64,000 bases of DNA from Fereydounia khargensis (GCA_026413255.1 JAOCZO010000032.1:50793-114792), one strand, 5' to 3'; numbered from the stretch's first letter, positions 1-12,332 are shown. The notes: generated by a model from the sequence alone, not told the origin. Made by a program: numbers and translations.

Positions 1-363
1 GATGGATACAACCCGATCGCCGAAGTGCTCTTCAAGGAACTCAACGTGGATGCATTCTTCCTCGAGTGGGAGAACGAGAGGTCCGGCAAGGATTTTTCTG
101 CCCTCCGACACCTGCCTGAGAACAAGACTGTTGTGCTCGGCCTAGTGAGCTCCAAATTTGCTGACCTCGAGGACAAGCAGGTTCTTATCAACAAGGTCCA
201 AGATGCCGCCAAATACGTCCCCAAGGGTTCCCAGCAGCTCGCAATTAGCCCTCAATGTGGCTTTAGCTCCACCGTACACGGCAACGAAATCACTCATGAC
301 GATCAATTCCGCAAGCTAGGCCTCTGCGCTGACGTCGCCGAGGCTGTTTGGGGCAGCAAATAA
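1..363 (+). CDS. MetE-like (UROD/MetE-like fold) protein, C-terminal fragment
   Basis: The frame is open from base 1, so the gene begins outside the window and only about 120 C-terminal residues are seen. They include VVLGLVSSKF, a stretch ending YVPKGSQQLAISPQCGFSST, and a final DVAEAVWG. This is the layout of the C-terminal barrel of cobalamin-independent methionine synthase relatives, where the Cys in SPQCGF is the expected zinc/thiol ligand. Whether it is true methionine synthase or one of the shorter MetE-like fungal proteins cannot be told from this fragment. It ends with TAA and lies tail to tail with the UreD-containing gene, about 100 bp away. Confidence 0.7.
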   Translation, partial: DGYNPIAEVLFKELNVDAFFLEWENERSGKDFSALRHLPENKTVVLGLVSSKFADLEDKQVLINKVQDAAKYVPKGSQQLAISPQCGFSSTVHGNEITHDDQFRKLGLCADVAEAVWGSK

Positions 364-467
364 TTGCGGAAAATAAATGAGGACGAAATCCCATCAAAAG
401 TACTAAGCACCATCACACAGAAATATGGGAATGCATTACTGTATTACACCGTCATGATCATACGAGC

Positions 468-1627
468 TTAACTCCCTAATGCCTGACGATACAAGTCGCT
501 GCCGACCACATCTCGAAGACCTTGTAGGCGATCCCTGAGCCAATCCCTGACCGCTTCTGCGTCTCGACCTCCAATTCGAACGATAACACACCCTGGATCT
601 TCTGTGTCTTGAGCCTTGCGCGAACTTTGATCGGTATTGGGCCCCTGCTGCTCTCGTTCCAAGAAACTAAGACTCCACAAGAGTGGGGGCAGTGTCTGAG
701 TCGACACACGTTGTTGTATGCTTTCAAACTCGTTAGCCAGCGAACGTATCGTCGAGCGTACTTCTGGTCCGCTCAAGATGAGCGTGGCGTAACATCCATA
801 CGGACTATTGCGACGAGCTAGTTCCGTATCGATCGCACCGTCTTCTGAAACAATTCGCATATCAAGTTCTGGATCTTGCTCAAGGAGCAAAACATCGCGC
901 GCCACCACCTGACCATCGATGCGCACTTCGTTTCGACTTCGATAAGACTCAAACGACCATACCTCAGGGCGTCTTGGTCCTCTGTCACTTGCAGCTTGCT
1001 TGTCTCCATGCAGTCTGACTGCCGTACGGCCAGGGGTGATCCAGTCTAATAAGACGAGCGAACATGTCTTTCGGTCACGAACATCGAATCTTTGTACTTG
1101 ATCGTATCTTGATGCGGCAAAACAGGTAACAGGATCCGGGAGTAAAACGAGGGTCGAATTGGGGCGTAGCAAGAAGCGGAAGACCTGCCTTGTGAACAGC
1201 TTCTGGCCACCAGATACGCCATGATCGGGTTGTACCTGCGATTGAGAGGAAGAAGAATGATCGGATATTCGAGTGTCCATTTGCTTTTGGCGAATCTTGA
1301 AAACTTTGGTGCTTCCTTGAGTAAGGAGAAGTAATGTGCAGTGCTGGCCAACATCAACGTCAAGATCGACAGAGTCGCCGCTGACCAACCCGCCTCCGTA
1401 CCCGACAATGTAGAGCACCGTGACCGCTTTTGGCTCGGCTAGAGGCTCCTGCTGTCGTTTGCGACTCGCTGTCTCAGCGACGAATCCGGTAGCGATCCTG
1501 GAAGATGCTCTGGGGCTAATCAATTTGAGAGGGAAGGTGAACGACATGTGTGTGAACACTGCTGCTCTGCTTCCATCTCTGGTAGTGTGGGATCGAAGCA
1601 CGGCAAGACCCTCACCAGTAAACTGCT
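468..1627 (-). CDS. ureD: urease accessory protein UreD (3' part of a composite ORF)
   Basis: UreD is a chaperone that acts with UreF and UreG to load nickel into cytosolic urease. The sequence shows MSFTFPLKLISPR, then VGYGGGLVSGDSVDLDVDVG, LLLTQGSTKVFK and the C-terminal DLYRQALG, in the family order. The candidate independent start is the ATG at 1547, giving 359 residues. However, the preceding residues GEGLAVL also look like the beginning of a UreD domain, and no Met precedes them before the EI24 part. The protein may therefore be made only as a fusion, or from a start not evident here. UreD identity is firm; the 5' end is not. Confidence 0.8.
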
Positions 1628-3050
1628 CTGTCCTAGAGGGCGCCTCGGCATTCGCTTCTTTGACCAGCTTCTTGATGGTTGGCTTCTCCTTGAAGGTAAT
1701 TTTGGCACCTGGTCCAGCGCTTCGAATCAGCTGTTGACGCTTCTCAAGATCATGTGCCCACATGGCAGCCCCGATCCGGTTTGAGATGGAGAACACAAGT
1801 CCAATCAATGGTATTCGCTCCATGAGTGCTGCAGCAAAGCCGAAGGAGCGGTAGTGGGACTGTCTTTCGGTGATCCAAAGCTCTACCTGGAAAGGCGTCA
1901 TCCGCTTGGCCTCGAAGAAAGGCTTGTGAAGCAGACGTCCGAAGGACAAAGATCGGAGCGCAGCGCCAAGAGCCATTCCGAAAACTATGGATTCGGGCCA
2001 AATAAAATGGTTGCATGGCATAGGGCGAGGTCAGTGTACAAGGCTATGCCGGGAAATGAGTGAGTGGCATGATGGTGACTTACAAGGCACAAAGTCGACG
2101 GGTAGTAGAAGGACTGACAAAAGAAGGGAAGACGGGTTTGCTCTAGGACTGATGGAAAGCTTTGCAGAAGATGATGGGGCTGTGCTTACCTTTAAGCACG
2201 AATATCCTGATCACGGGGCTCGCGAGCTTCATGTAGAAACCTTGCTTTTTAGCGTCCTTAATTGCTTTCTGTGTCGGAGGGTTCTCAAATTCCTCGACAT
2301 ATTCGGTCCACCAATCGGGAGCCTTTCCTCGGGACCGCACAGTCGATGCATAGGCAGTGTTACGACACTCTCGAAGCCTGCGCCGCAGCCAGAACTCCAT
2401 TATGGTGTGGACTTGATTGAGAACGAACATGAACGTGGCGAATGCTGATCAGAAACGCGCTAGCGTTAGTAAAGCATGACGGAGGTAAGAGCTTTGCTAT
2501 GGTGTACTTACTCGTCCAGCTTGGGACAGGAATTACGAAGGGAAGCGGATCATCTACGCGATCGGCGGTGCTTATCACGGTCTCATACATGCTGATGAGC
2601 GATAGCAAGTAGAATGCTAAGAGTGTCAGTGGCAATCCTATAAGGACAGAGATTAGAGACTCACCCCTTGACACCTGTCAGAGACGCTGATGCAGACATG
2701 AAGTAGTACACGAACAGGCGCTGTAGCGGCCAAGTCAAGACTGCCTGCAGCCACAGAAAGGTAGAAGTCGAGACCGGCTAAGCTCAATTTGCAGAGTTAT
2801 TGGCATGGTGTATCGAAATCAACTCACCCATCCAAGGCCGAAGAGACCTGCTTGTTTGGCCGCCTTGGAGCACTTGGCCCACATCGGCTTCCAAAGGGTA
2901 GCATCATGAACCAGGCGATATGCCCCGACTGGTATTGGGAAGACGGTTGGGACCGGGTCAGATATCAATCGTTTTATGGGACGATTGGATTATTGAAATG
3001 CTCTCACCTATGCAGTACAAGGGCGGAAAGGTGAGAGTCTCCTGGGGCAT
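1628..3050 (-). CDS. EI24-domain multispanning membrane protein (5' part of a composite ORF)
   Basis: I assembled this from the ATG at 3050 through several short introns. Exons are about 3050-3008, 2928-2828, 2744-2675, 2616-2512, 2444-2190, 2113-2084 and from 1984 on. The 2675/2616 junction is the least certain because its donor is GTGTCA. The joined protein reads as an EI24/RRT8-type membrane protein. It has hydrophobic segments such as FVYYFM, FYLLSLISM and FVLNQV, then a family-typical end with LLHKPFFEAKRMTP, YRSFGFAAALMERIPLIG and a final WAHDLEKRQ. EI24-like fungal proteins are integral membrane proteins of poorly known role. There is no stop after the domain: the same frame runs on into UreD, so it may be a fusion or two genes sharing an ORF. 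The boundary at 1628 is my domain estimate. Confidence 0.72.
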
Positions 3051-4321
3051 ATTGGTCCGGGAATAGTCTCACGGCGAGGCACCAGCTATGGCAATGGGGC
3101 CTTAAAGGTTGCCAAGTGGGTGATGTAGATGGATGTCAGTGTTGGTCGAGACGGTCCGAAGAACTAACTCCACATGCTTGCTTCTCAAAGGCGGCCAATG
3201 CGCGCAACTCGAAGGTACGCCGAGCAATCATTCATCCGGCCGAGTCAAGTTCATCTTCTGTCGGCCAAGCTGGATCGACGAGCCCCTTACGCTCCACTTC
3301 CGTCTGGATCGTGCCACTTTCCCCTGCATCGATATCGATGTGGCAGGGTCGGGACCCCTTCCATCATGTTGTGCAGAACACAGATGGGTGATGTTCCTTA
3401 TTGCCAATCAAGAAATTCAACCTAGTAATCTGTTTGGCTGTAAACGCATCAAAGTTACATCCCGAAGTTTGTGGCCTGACAAGCAAAAGATACAAGGTAC
3501 AGCGTTTTGGCCTGTTGAACTGCAACGACGGCCGCCGTGTGTGTTCCACTCGCTCGCTTATGGTGTGCCCTAGGGTGCGAGGAGAACGTGCTAGTACACG
3601 AGGCATCGGTGATGAACGGACAAGGCGTGGTTGCTATGAGCAGGATGATGGGTTCGTAGTCACTGGAGGTGCTGCATGCACAATGATGTAGTGATCGGTG
3701 CCAATTCATCTGCTATCGATTTGCGATCAATGGGGAGGGTTCAGTGAGCGAGTAAGGAGTGAAAGACTGACTGGCCTACGGACGCGCGCACGCATGGGCC
3801 CACTTGCAGTACTTGCCTGTCAGCGCTGGTTGGAATCTTCGCAGACCTATGGTTGGATCAACTGTCACAGCCAAGTCCATCGCGTACCGGGATTCAGAAT
3901 TCAACCGGGAATGTCTCTGGGGGGTGCCCACATGCGCATTGTATTCAAGTCCATCTCAATTGACTATTAGAAATTGAGGTGATGACCGTCCGATCCCTAA
4001 ACTCTTCGCTGAACTCCACCTTGGCTGGCCGTCTGTCTGTCTGTGGTCTGGCACCTGCTGCGCCTGCTGGATGACGATGCGAGGCGCGGCGGACCGCCTC
4101 CCCGGCCCTCTCCCAGCATGATTCTGGTTCTGCTTCTGGCTCGTTCCCAATGGCCTGTGTGTTTCCGCCCAAGCCCCGCCCCTTGGGCTCCCATCTCACC
4201 ACATTCCCCCACCCCGTTAAATATTGCCCTCTGGGCCCGCATTCTCCTTTCATCCTGAACCCCATCTCTCCTTCGAATCCTTCCCAGTCCCGGAACATAT
4301 TCGCATATCTCTTCTCCAATC
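3051..4321. other. intergenic region, divergent promoters
   Basis: No convincing gene. The stretch separates the EI24/UreD gene (minus) from transaldolase (plus). The last 300 bases are pyrimidine-rich, with CTGTCTGTCTGTCTG near 4030 and TTAAATATT near 4217, as in the leader of a strongly expressed fungal gene. The small frames here lack known motifs. Confidence 0.5.
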
Positions 4322-5364
4322 ATGTCTGCCCTCGACTCCCTTAAGCAGCACACCGTTGTCGTCTCTGACTCGGGTGACTTTGAGTCCATCGACGCCTACA
4401 AGCCCCAGGATGCTACCACCAACCCTGTAAGTGTTTCCTTTCGTTTGACTCATCCGTTCGCTATTCTCGCAACACGACTTTGCTGACGAGCTCTTTTTCG
4501 ACTCGCTTTCCTCAGTCGCTTATCCTCGCTGCCGTCAAGCAGGAGAAGTACGCCCGTCTGATTGACGTTGCCGTCAAGTACGCCAAGGAGCAGGGCGGTG
4601 ACAAGCAGCAGCAGATCTCCAACGCTACTGACCGTCTCCTCGTCGAGTTCGGCTCGGAGATCCTCAAGATCATCCCTGGCCGTGTCTCGACCGAGGTTGA
4701 CGCCCGTCTTTCGTTCGACAAGGAGGCTACTGTTGCCAAGGCCAAGCACCTTATCGCACTTTACGAGTCGGTTGGCATCAAGAGGGAGCGCATCCTGATC
4801 AAGATTGCCTCCACTTGGGAGGGTATCCAGGCTGCCCGCGAGCTCGAGCGTGACCACAACATCCACTGCAACCTGACGCTCCTCTTCGGTTTTGCCCAGG
4901 CTGTTGCTTGCGCTGAGGCCAACGTCACCCTTATCTCTCCCTTCGTTGGCCGAATTCTTGACTTCTACAAGGCCCAGGGCAACACCTATGAGCCCCACGA
5001 GGACCCTGGTGTCCTCTCGGTCAAGAGGATCTACTCTTACTACAAGACTCACGGCTACAAGACTATCGTCATGGGTGCCAGCTTCCGTTCGACCGCTGAG
5101 GCGCTCGAGCTTGCCGGCTGCGACTACCTGACCATCAGCCCCAAGCTGCTTGAGGAGATGAAGAACACCCCCGGCCCTGTCGAGAGGAAGCTTTCCCCCG
5201 ACAACGTCAAGGCTGAGGAGAAGGTTTCGTTCATTGACAACCAGTCGGCCTTCCTCCTTGCCCTTGCCACTGACCCCATGGCCAACACCAAGCTTGCTGA
5301 GGGTATCGCTGGTTTCGCCAAGGACGGTGCCACGCTTGAGGGTCTCCTTGCCGACAAGCTCTAA
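4322..5364 (+). CDS. TAL1: transaldolase
   Basis: Cytosolic enzyme of the non-oxidative pentose phosphate pathway. It moves a dihydroxyacetone unit from sedoheptulose 7-phosphate to glyceraldehyde 3-phosphate through a Schiff-base lysine. Two exons, 4322-4426 and 4516-5364, are joined in phase 0 and give 317 residues, normal for the family. Exon 1 carries the TTNPSL motif across the junction. The catalytic lysine is in [11 protein letters not shown], followed by [20 protein letters not shown] and MGASFR. The intron is 89 nt with GTAAGT and CTCAG. The very high C-ending codon bias in exon 2 suggests strong expression. A 375-codon frame on the other strand is a shadow of this bias. Confidence 0.96.
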
Positions 5365-5912
5365 ACTGGCCGGCAACGTGTTGGCTACTGTTGCGCTGTT
5401 CTCCCCAAAAAACGCTTGCATCTCCTGTTTCGCAACTTCTTTTGTAATGTAGTAGTCTAACGAAATTTTTTGCACTAAAGACCTTCTTTGCTCCTGCTTG
5501 TCTGTCGAGGACCATTCACCAGAGAGAGAGAGAGAAAGAGAAAGAGTCTTCGGATGGTAAAACGTGGATCGAGGCAAGATGCTGTGGTCACTGTGCCTAC
5601 TGAATGTTGGTCCCGGCCGAGAGGGTAAATAACCTGGGGTGCGGACTCTGGGGCTCTTTTTCTCTCTTTTTCACTGTTTCGTGGGTTGAGCGTGTGTGGT
5701 CGATTGGTCTGGCTGCGCTGTGTGGGGAGGGTGTAGTTGCGGTGTTGGTGCGGGCGCGGCGGCGTAGCCAGGAATTTAGGCGTGGGGCGCTCGCTAGGCT
5801 CGGCAGAAGAACAGGCAGACGAACAGGCCACTTTTGCCTTCTTTCTGCTCCTCCGCACCACGCACGGAAATCTTACCTCCTTCCATCTCGACATTCCATC
5901 CAACCAGAAAAC
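5365..5912. other. intergenic region between transaldolase and the sterol dehydrogenase
   Basis: Holds the transaldolase 3' end and the promoter of the next gene. A short AG-rich run (GAGAGAGAGAGAAAGAG) lies at about 5522-5546. The frame opening at 5604 merges with the ERG26 frame but lacks conserved residues before the ATG at 5913, so I treat it as leader. Confidence 0.5.
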
Positions 5913-7474
5913 ATGTCGACATCGCCAGCTTCAGGGGAAGCCCACTTTATCATCGGAGGTGCTGGATTCCTAGGATCAAGGATCGCCCTTGCACTCAAGA
6001 ATCGCGGTGAGAAGCACGTCGCTGTGCTCGACCTCACACCGCCCCGCAGCGCTATCGACAAGGTCGACTACTACACCGGAGACATCACCTCTGAGTCTTC
6101 TCTTCGTGATGCTCTGATCCAGGTGCGCGACAAGGCCGACATTGATCCCGAAAAGCTTGACAAGAACAAGGGAATCGTTGTGTACCACACCGCGAGCCCG
6201 GTTGCTGGACTCGGTCCCGAGGTCTATGAGAAGGTCAACGTCACTGGCACCGAGACGGTCATCGCGGTCTGCAATAAGAAGGAGCTGGGTATTACCAAGC
6301 TTGTGTTTACGTCCAGTGCCGGTGTTGTATACGATGGAAACAGTCTGGTCAATGTAGATGAGAGGATGCCATACCCAGAGAAGCCTCTTGATGCTTACAA
6401 CGACACCAAGGTGAGTTTTTCGCGATTCTTCCTTCAGAGTTTTTTTCTCAATCTGAAGCACGAGCACTGATCTGTGAAATGACCCTGTTCTCTTGAAACA
6501 GGCACGTGCGGAAGACATGGTCCTCAAAGCGAACAACAATCAAGCCGGCGGCCTCAAGACGGTGGCGATTCGCCCCGCAGGAATCTTTGGTATCGGCGAC
6601 CGCCAGGCACTGCCCGGCTTCTTTGAGGTGCTTCGAACGGGCAAGACCAAGTTCCAGGTCGGCGACAACACGAACCTCTTTGACTGGACCTATGTCGACA
6701 ATGTGGTGCATGCCCACCTCTTGGCGGCGGACAAGCTTTACTCGGCGGGTGTTGGTAGCGATGAGCTTGCTTCCGTCGTGCTTCCTTCCAAGATTCTTGG
6801 TCCCGAGGAAAAGTCTAGCTTCCGTCAGGTGCCTACGAGCGAGGCTCGAGAGGACACTCCGGCTGGCTCGACTGATTATGCACGTCAACTGCCATCCACG
6901 CTCAGTGCTGAGACGCTGACCAGCACGCTAGACGTGCGTCCGGTTGCGAGGAACAAGTATGATCAATTTTTCCACATTGTCAACCCGGACCTCCCCTCTG
7001 CTGGAAGCCCACTCAGCCCTCAATACCCCTACGCTGAGAAGGGAGTAGCTGTCGCTGGCGAGGCATTTTTCATTACCAACGGCCAGCCGATGCCGTTCTG
7101 GGATTTTCCGCGTGCGCTCTGGGCTGGTATGGGCCATGTAGTGCCGCAAAACAAGATTTGGACGATTTCCAAGGACTGGGGCCTTACGATCGCCGGGTGG
7201 GCTGAGACGTTCGGATGGCTGACTGGCAGACCGGTCCAGTTCACCAAGTACAAGGTTACGTACACGGCCAGCGCGCGATTCTACAACATTGAAAAGGCAC
7301 GTCGCGCTCTTGGATACGAGCCCATTGTTGGTATGGAAGAGGCAATCAAGCGCAGTGTTGAGGTAAGTGAACCAAATCCTGTTTGACACGTTGAACAGTT
7401 ACTGATCGTGCGCGGCTCTGCAGTGGTGGAAGAGCGAGCACCCTGAGGACGTTGTTGGCGCGAAATCGGGGTAG
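5913..7474 (+). CDS. ERG26: sterol-4-alpha-carboxylate 3-dehydrogenase (ERG26-like)
   Basis: Likely NAD(P)-dependent decarboxylase of ergosterol synthesis, acting with the C-4 methyl oxidase at the ER. Three exons (5913-6410, 6502-7362, 7424-7474) give about 469 residues. The N-terminus has the Rossmann motif GGAGFLGSRIA, followed by YHTASPVAG, then FTSSAGVVYDG, and the YNDTKARAE active-site region (the YxxxK pair) spans the first junction. FDWTYVDNVVHAH and RPAGIFGIGDRQ are typical of the 3-beta-HSD/ERG26 family. An insertion near residues 260-320 makes it longer than yeast ERG26. Other 3-beta-HSD family members are possible but less likely. Confidence 0.87.
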
Positions 7475-8145
7475 AGACCCTGTTTGCGACTGCATCTGAT
7501 TCGAAATTTCTCTTTGTCAATAGTCGTCGTCACCATCACCAAAGCCCATGTACGGCGCTCGCCCAGCGCTCGGAATCGAAGCATCTGTTCTCCCAAGTCC
7601 TGTCTGTCTGTCGGACCCGAGCCCAATCCGATGCGATGCGATGCAGTAGCATGTATGCATGTGGAGGCAGGAGGGGGAAAGGGGACGGTCGGTCGTCTTT
7701 GTTGAGCGGGCCTGACTGAGTTGGCTGCTGAGTCGCTGGAAGTCGATGTGGAGAAAGTCGCGTCGTCAGTCAGTCGGCCAGTCAAGTCCACGCGGGAGGC
7801 AAGAGAGACAAGAGCGGTACCAGTACAGCCCGCTTGCATAGTCAGTCATGGAGTGGACAAATTGGGCATCCTGGCATCCTGCTCGAGCGAGACAGGGCTG
7901 CTTCCGCTGCCTCCACCATCCCACTGACACCAAGCATTATCACCCATCACGGTCAAGAGATTCAAGACCGCGTTGGTCCACTTTCGACAGCCTAGCCAAT
8001 ACCCTTGGAAGCGCTCAAAAGAAAGTTGGACTCTCGCCGACCATCACTCGAGCGCCGCCTTGCAGCACGGCTACTGCCAGCCAGGCTGTGTAGGGAGAAC
8101 GAGTGATCTCTGTACCTTCTCCATCGGCTGCCTGGTCCAGCCATC
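7475..8145. other. intergenic region
   Basis: No gene supported. It has short runs such as GTCTGTCTGTCGG (about 7603) and GTCAGTCAGTCGG (about 7766). It must include the ERG26 3' end and the promoter of the TMEM184-like gene. Confidence 0.5.
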
Positions 8146-10747
8146 ATGGTGTCTTTTTTCATGCCGTACCGTTCTCGCGATGATGGCTTCCCGAGTGGCG
8201 GTGGTGCAGGAAGGTCCCTACCAACTGCACTGCTGCTAGTCAGCACCCTATCCGCACTTTTCGCCACCTTTTTCTCCATATACCTTGTATGGAAGCAGCT
8301 CAAGAACTACCGCAAACCCACGTTGCAGCGATATGTCGTTCGCCTCCTTCTCATGGTGCCCATCTATTCGATTGCATCCGTCATTTCCCTCTACTCTCTC
8401 GATGTCGCCGATGTAATTGACCTTGTCCGTGATCTCTACGAGGTAAGTCGTAATACCTCAGATGCTTAGCCGTCATTAAGTGCAAGTACTGACATTCAAT
8501 TTGTGCAGGCGTTTGTCATATACTGTTTCTTCAACCTTCTCATTGAGTACCTTGGAGGGGAGCGCTCCCTCATTGTGCTTCTTCACGGTCGCCGTCCCCA
8601 GGAGCACCTCTTTCCCATGAACATCTTTCTCACACCCATGGATGCTAGTGATCCGTACACCTTCCTCGCCCTCAAGCGCGGCGTTCTGCGTGAGTCACTT
8701 CAGCTCTCAGATGAGACGTATTACTTTGGCATTCGACCTGCTTCCTAACATCTCGTGTGACGCTACAGAATACGTTCAGATCAAACCCATCCTAGCCATC
8801 ATCACCGTGGTGCTCAAGTCACTCGGCAAGTATGAGGAAGGCAAGATTTCACCTTCCAATGGATACACCTGGGTTTCTTTCACCTACAGTAAGTCCTTCC
8901 TAGCGTGCTCGTGTCCCGCGCTTGAGCTAGTTGACTAAATCTGTGCTTCAACAGACGTTTCCGTCTTCTTGTCCCTTTATTGTCTGGCCATGTTCTGGAA
9001 GTGCCTTCACGATGACCTGAGTCCTTTCCGCGTTACCTCCAAGTTCCTCTGCATCAAAGGCATTATCTTCTTCAGCTTTTGGCAGGGGCTTGGCATTTCC
9101 ATTCTTGTTGCAGCCGGCCTGATTCGCAAGATCGGACCTGTTGCCGACCCGGAGTACATCTCGATCGCGATTCAAGACTTTATGATTTGCCTAGAGATGC
9201 CTATCTTTGCCCTTGCTCACGCGTATGCCTTTTCTCACAAGGACTACATTGACCCTTTCGCCAACTATGCCGCACGTTTGCCAGTCTACTACGCCCTTCG
9301 TGACTGCATAGGCATGTACGACGTCTTCAGTGATAGTCTTACCACCGTGCGCGGCACTGGGTACGGCTACCAGACCTTCGAACCAAGCGAAGGCGTTATA
9401 CATCAAAGTCTGGCGAGGGAGAGGCGAAGCAAGGCTGGCCTGCGTTACACCCAAGGGGGGAGAGGTGCGTGCTACCTGGCGTACAACTCGACACTCTGAA
9501 AGTCATGCTAACTGCTCCGATGTTTCTTGACTTTTGCAGCCAAGTACTGGTTACCACAGCGAGGAACGGGTGATGTTCGCGATGCAGCCAAGGGGGCGCG
9601 CCACCAAGGCCCCATGTCGGTGGTGCGTAAGTACTTTAACAATGCGCGCATGTATCGTGGTGGATTTGCGCCACTGGACCCGGAGGATGCCGCTCAAGTG
9701 ATCCACGACGATCCCGATGTGCCTATCGACGCGGAGACAGAGAGATCAGCGCTGCTCAAGCGTCCAGGTCATATGGCCAAGTCGGCCCTCCACCACGCTG
9801 AGGAGGGGCTCCACTTCTTCTCCGAACGGCCTGTTGGAAGCGATGAGGAAGCCGAATCCATCAAGTTTGGCTCTCCCGAGTCTGATGAGGAGCAGCTCTA
9901 CGCAAAGAGTCGAACACTCAACCATGGTGACTACGCTTACCCGAACGTGGATGTGATGCGCGAGCAAAGCCAGAAAAGCCGGCGTAAGGAGGACGACGAC
10001 ATTGTCTACAGGCGTAGGAAGAAGAGCATCACTTCGCCTTCTGGAAAGACATCCCGGAGAAGCCTAAAAGGGAAAGGCAAGTGTCAGGACGACAAGAGTG
10101 CCGATGTGCCCCCTGCCAAATCAGCGTGGTTAGCATGGGACACGGAGCAAGGGTCAGAAGAGCACGGCAAATTAGCAGTGGAAAGCTCGCAGCAGCCATC
10201 CGGGTCCGACAGCAAGAGCGAACCAAAGGATGGGAGTACGGATGAAACAGGCGGGGCTGGGTCAAAACGGAAGGAGACATCCTCGCCAAAGCCCAAGCAT
10301 GATCCTTATGGCGCAGTGGATTTAGTGGTGGAAGACTTTAAGGCGGAAGAAAGAGAACGGCTGCTGGAACGCCGAAGAGGAGACCCGGCGCTAAGGGCGG
10401 GGCGGAATGCGAGGATCTTCAAGAAGCAGTGGGAAGATGTCAATGGGCAGCGGCAGCTCAAGCTGGACGATGCAGAGGATCCGCCGTCCAAGAAGCGGTT
10501 CGCTGATGTGGAGCAGGTGGCTGAAGACGCACACAAGCAGGTGGTCGAGGCGCAACACAAGACAAATCCAGCCACGCCTGATGAAGCTACCGTGGATCCG
10601 GGTGTAGAGACGAGCCATCCAGTGGCCAAGATGGTAGAGCCCGACTCGATGGAAGACTTTAAGCGCGGTGTGCTACCGAAGCGCATGCACAGCGTTCGCC
10701 GCGAGCCAAAGTGGTCCTACGACGATGACCACAATCCCTGGAGCTGA
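8146..10747 (+). CDS. TMEM184 / organic solute transporter alpha family membrane protein (DUF300)
   Basis: Five exons (8146-8442, 8509-8689, 8769-8888, 8955-9464, 9540-10747) join in phase and give about 771 residues. The first roughly 400 residues hold seven probable membrane segments. Family-typical stretches include YSIASVISLYS, the region with YCFFNLLIEYLGGER, QIKPILAIITVVL, LSLYCLAMFW and FWQGLGISIL, and a late IQDFMICLEMPIFALAHAYAF. The remaining 370 residues are charged and low in complexity, probably a cytosolic tail. Fungal TMEM184 proteins sit in vacuolar or endosomal membranes; transport activity is not proven for them. The tail is long for the family and contains many Lys/Arg-Glu/Asp clusters. 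Confidence 0.85.
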
Positions 10748-11024
10748 GCTCTCCATTTTCTCCTTCACTGAGGTTTCCAGGTTCTGCATCACGTCAAGTA
10801 AGTTTGCAATTTGTACTTTTGTGTTTTTAGCCATCAGCCATGAAAGATCACGTTTCGCACAATGTCGACCTGCTTGCGACCCTTGCGAGGACTGAGATGG
10901 GAGAGAGGAAGAAGAAAGGGGCACAAGCCTCTGATGATTTTGAGCAAAAAAGTTGTGGAGGATGGCAACCTATGGTACAATCAAATGACAAGAGGAGGGA
11001 GAGAAGAGAGACATGCGGATTAGT
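10748..11024. other. tail-to-tail intergenic region
   Basis: Short spacer between the convergent TMEM184-like and eIF1A genes. Only 3' untranslated sequence is expected, and nothing else is seen. Confidence 0.5.
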
Positions 11025-11620
11025 CTAAAGGTCGTCGAGGTCCTCGTCGTCGTCGCTGGCCTCCTCGAATTCGATCTCTCCACCCTCGTCCTCGCCGAAA
11101 GTCTCCGTCTCGTTGATCTTGGCAGTGTCTGGCAGCTCTCCGTACTGCTTGAGCGATCTCGCCTCGTCGGCCGTGTACTTTTGGATAACGTCGGCCTTGT
11201 CGTCTTGGAAGTCACGGAGAGAGATGAGGACAATGTCACCCTGGTTGATCCAGACCTTCTTGCGGAGCTTGCCACGAATGTGAGCAAGACGCTTCTCGCC
11301 GTCAAAGCATTGCGCTTCGAGACGGCCATTTCCAAGCATCTTGAGTACCTGAGCGTACTCTGAAAGAAGTAAGACAAACAAACATGTCAGAACCAGATGG
11401 AATCCCGATTTGGATTCGGTCTCGGTCACTGACCTTGCCCCTCCTCCTTGAAGACAAGCTCGCGCTTCTCGCCCTCGTTCTCGTTCTTTCCACGCCTGCG
11501 GTTCTTGCCGCCCTTTCCCTTGTTCTGGCATGACAAAGGAGGAGGAAGAAGGAAAAGACAAAGGGGTCAGTAACCACGACTTGGTTCACAGAGCCAGTAG
11601 ACGAAGCTCACCTTGGGCAT
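11025..11620 (-). CDS. TIF11: translation initiation factor eIF1A
   Basis: eIF1A binds the 40S A site and works with eIF1 in scanning and start-codon choice. Three exons (11620-11612, 11524-11434, 11359-11025) give 144 residues, the usual size. The first exon encodes only MPK. Then come the basic tail with [20 protein letters not shown], the OB-fold with [20 protein letters not shown] and [21 protein letters not shown], and an acidic C-terminus ending DDDEDLDDL. The second intron uses GTCAGT instead of GTAAGT. A very short first exon is common in highly expressed fungal genes. Confidence 0.96.
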
Positions 11621-12332
11621 CTTGAAAAGCTACGCTGAAGCTACTGTGAGAGAGCGTAAAATAGAAACCTGGTGTCGCGACCGGTTTCGATGATGATGGT
11701 GGTGATGATGGTGAATCAGAGATCGATGCCACACCACGGCTGGCCGTGAGGTGATTTGAATTACAAGTTCTGACTCGCAGGTGCTTGAACAAGGAAAGAG
11801 AAGTGTGTAAAAAAAGTTTTGTATTCCGTCGTCATAGTGCTCAATTGAATGAAATCGACGTAAATTGCTGCGCATTCTGGAATTTTGAAATGCTCGAGGC
11901 CATGCCTGCCTGCGGGCAAGCGGGCTTGCTGGCGCTGGCGGTCCGCGTTTTACTGAGCCTCGCCTGCTTGCTTGTGGGGCTGACGGGCACTGATGGTGGC
12001 TGATGACCCACGTCACTCGACCGGACGCGTTCCACCTAGCTGCAACCTTCTTGCATGGAGGCTGAGCGGGACTGCGATCACCGGCCTGGCCCATGTTCTG
12101 GTATCACGTGACGGGCCAGAGAGTCGGGGGCTTGGCTGGCCTTGGAAGGAAAGGCACCGACCGCACAAGCCGCACAAGCCGTGCCGAATCAGTTGGGTGT
12201 CAGCGCCAACTCAAAGCACAGACACAGGCACTGTAACAATTCGACAGGCTCTACGCTTCAAGAATCACCATCACGCTGGCCGCTCAGCCTACATACCTCC
12301 CCTCCTTCTTCCTCCAAACCCCACCGGCCATC
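11621..12332. other. divergent promoter region eIF1A / YIF1
   Basis: About 700 bp between head-to-head genes. It contains a run of ATGATGGTGGTGATGATGG near 11692, inside the likely eIF1A leader, and GTATCACGTGACG near 12101. The latter holds a CACGTG E-box, a possible bHLH site. No further gene is supported. Confidence 0.45.

Noticed and set aside
4450-5577. 375-codon frame on the minus strand across transaldolase
   Set aside because: Shadow of strongly biased codons in the plus-strand gene; no motif of its own, and it covers an intron and 3' region.
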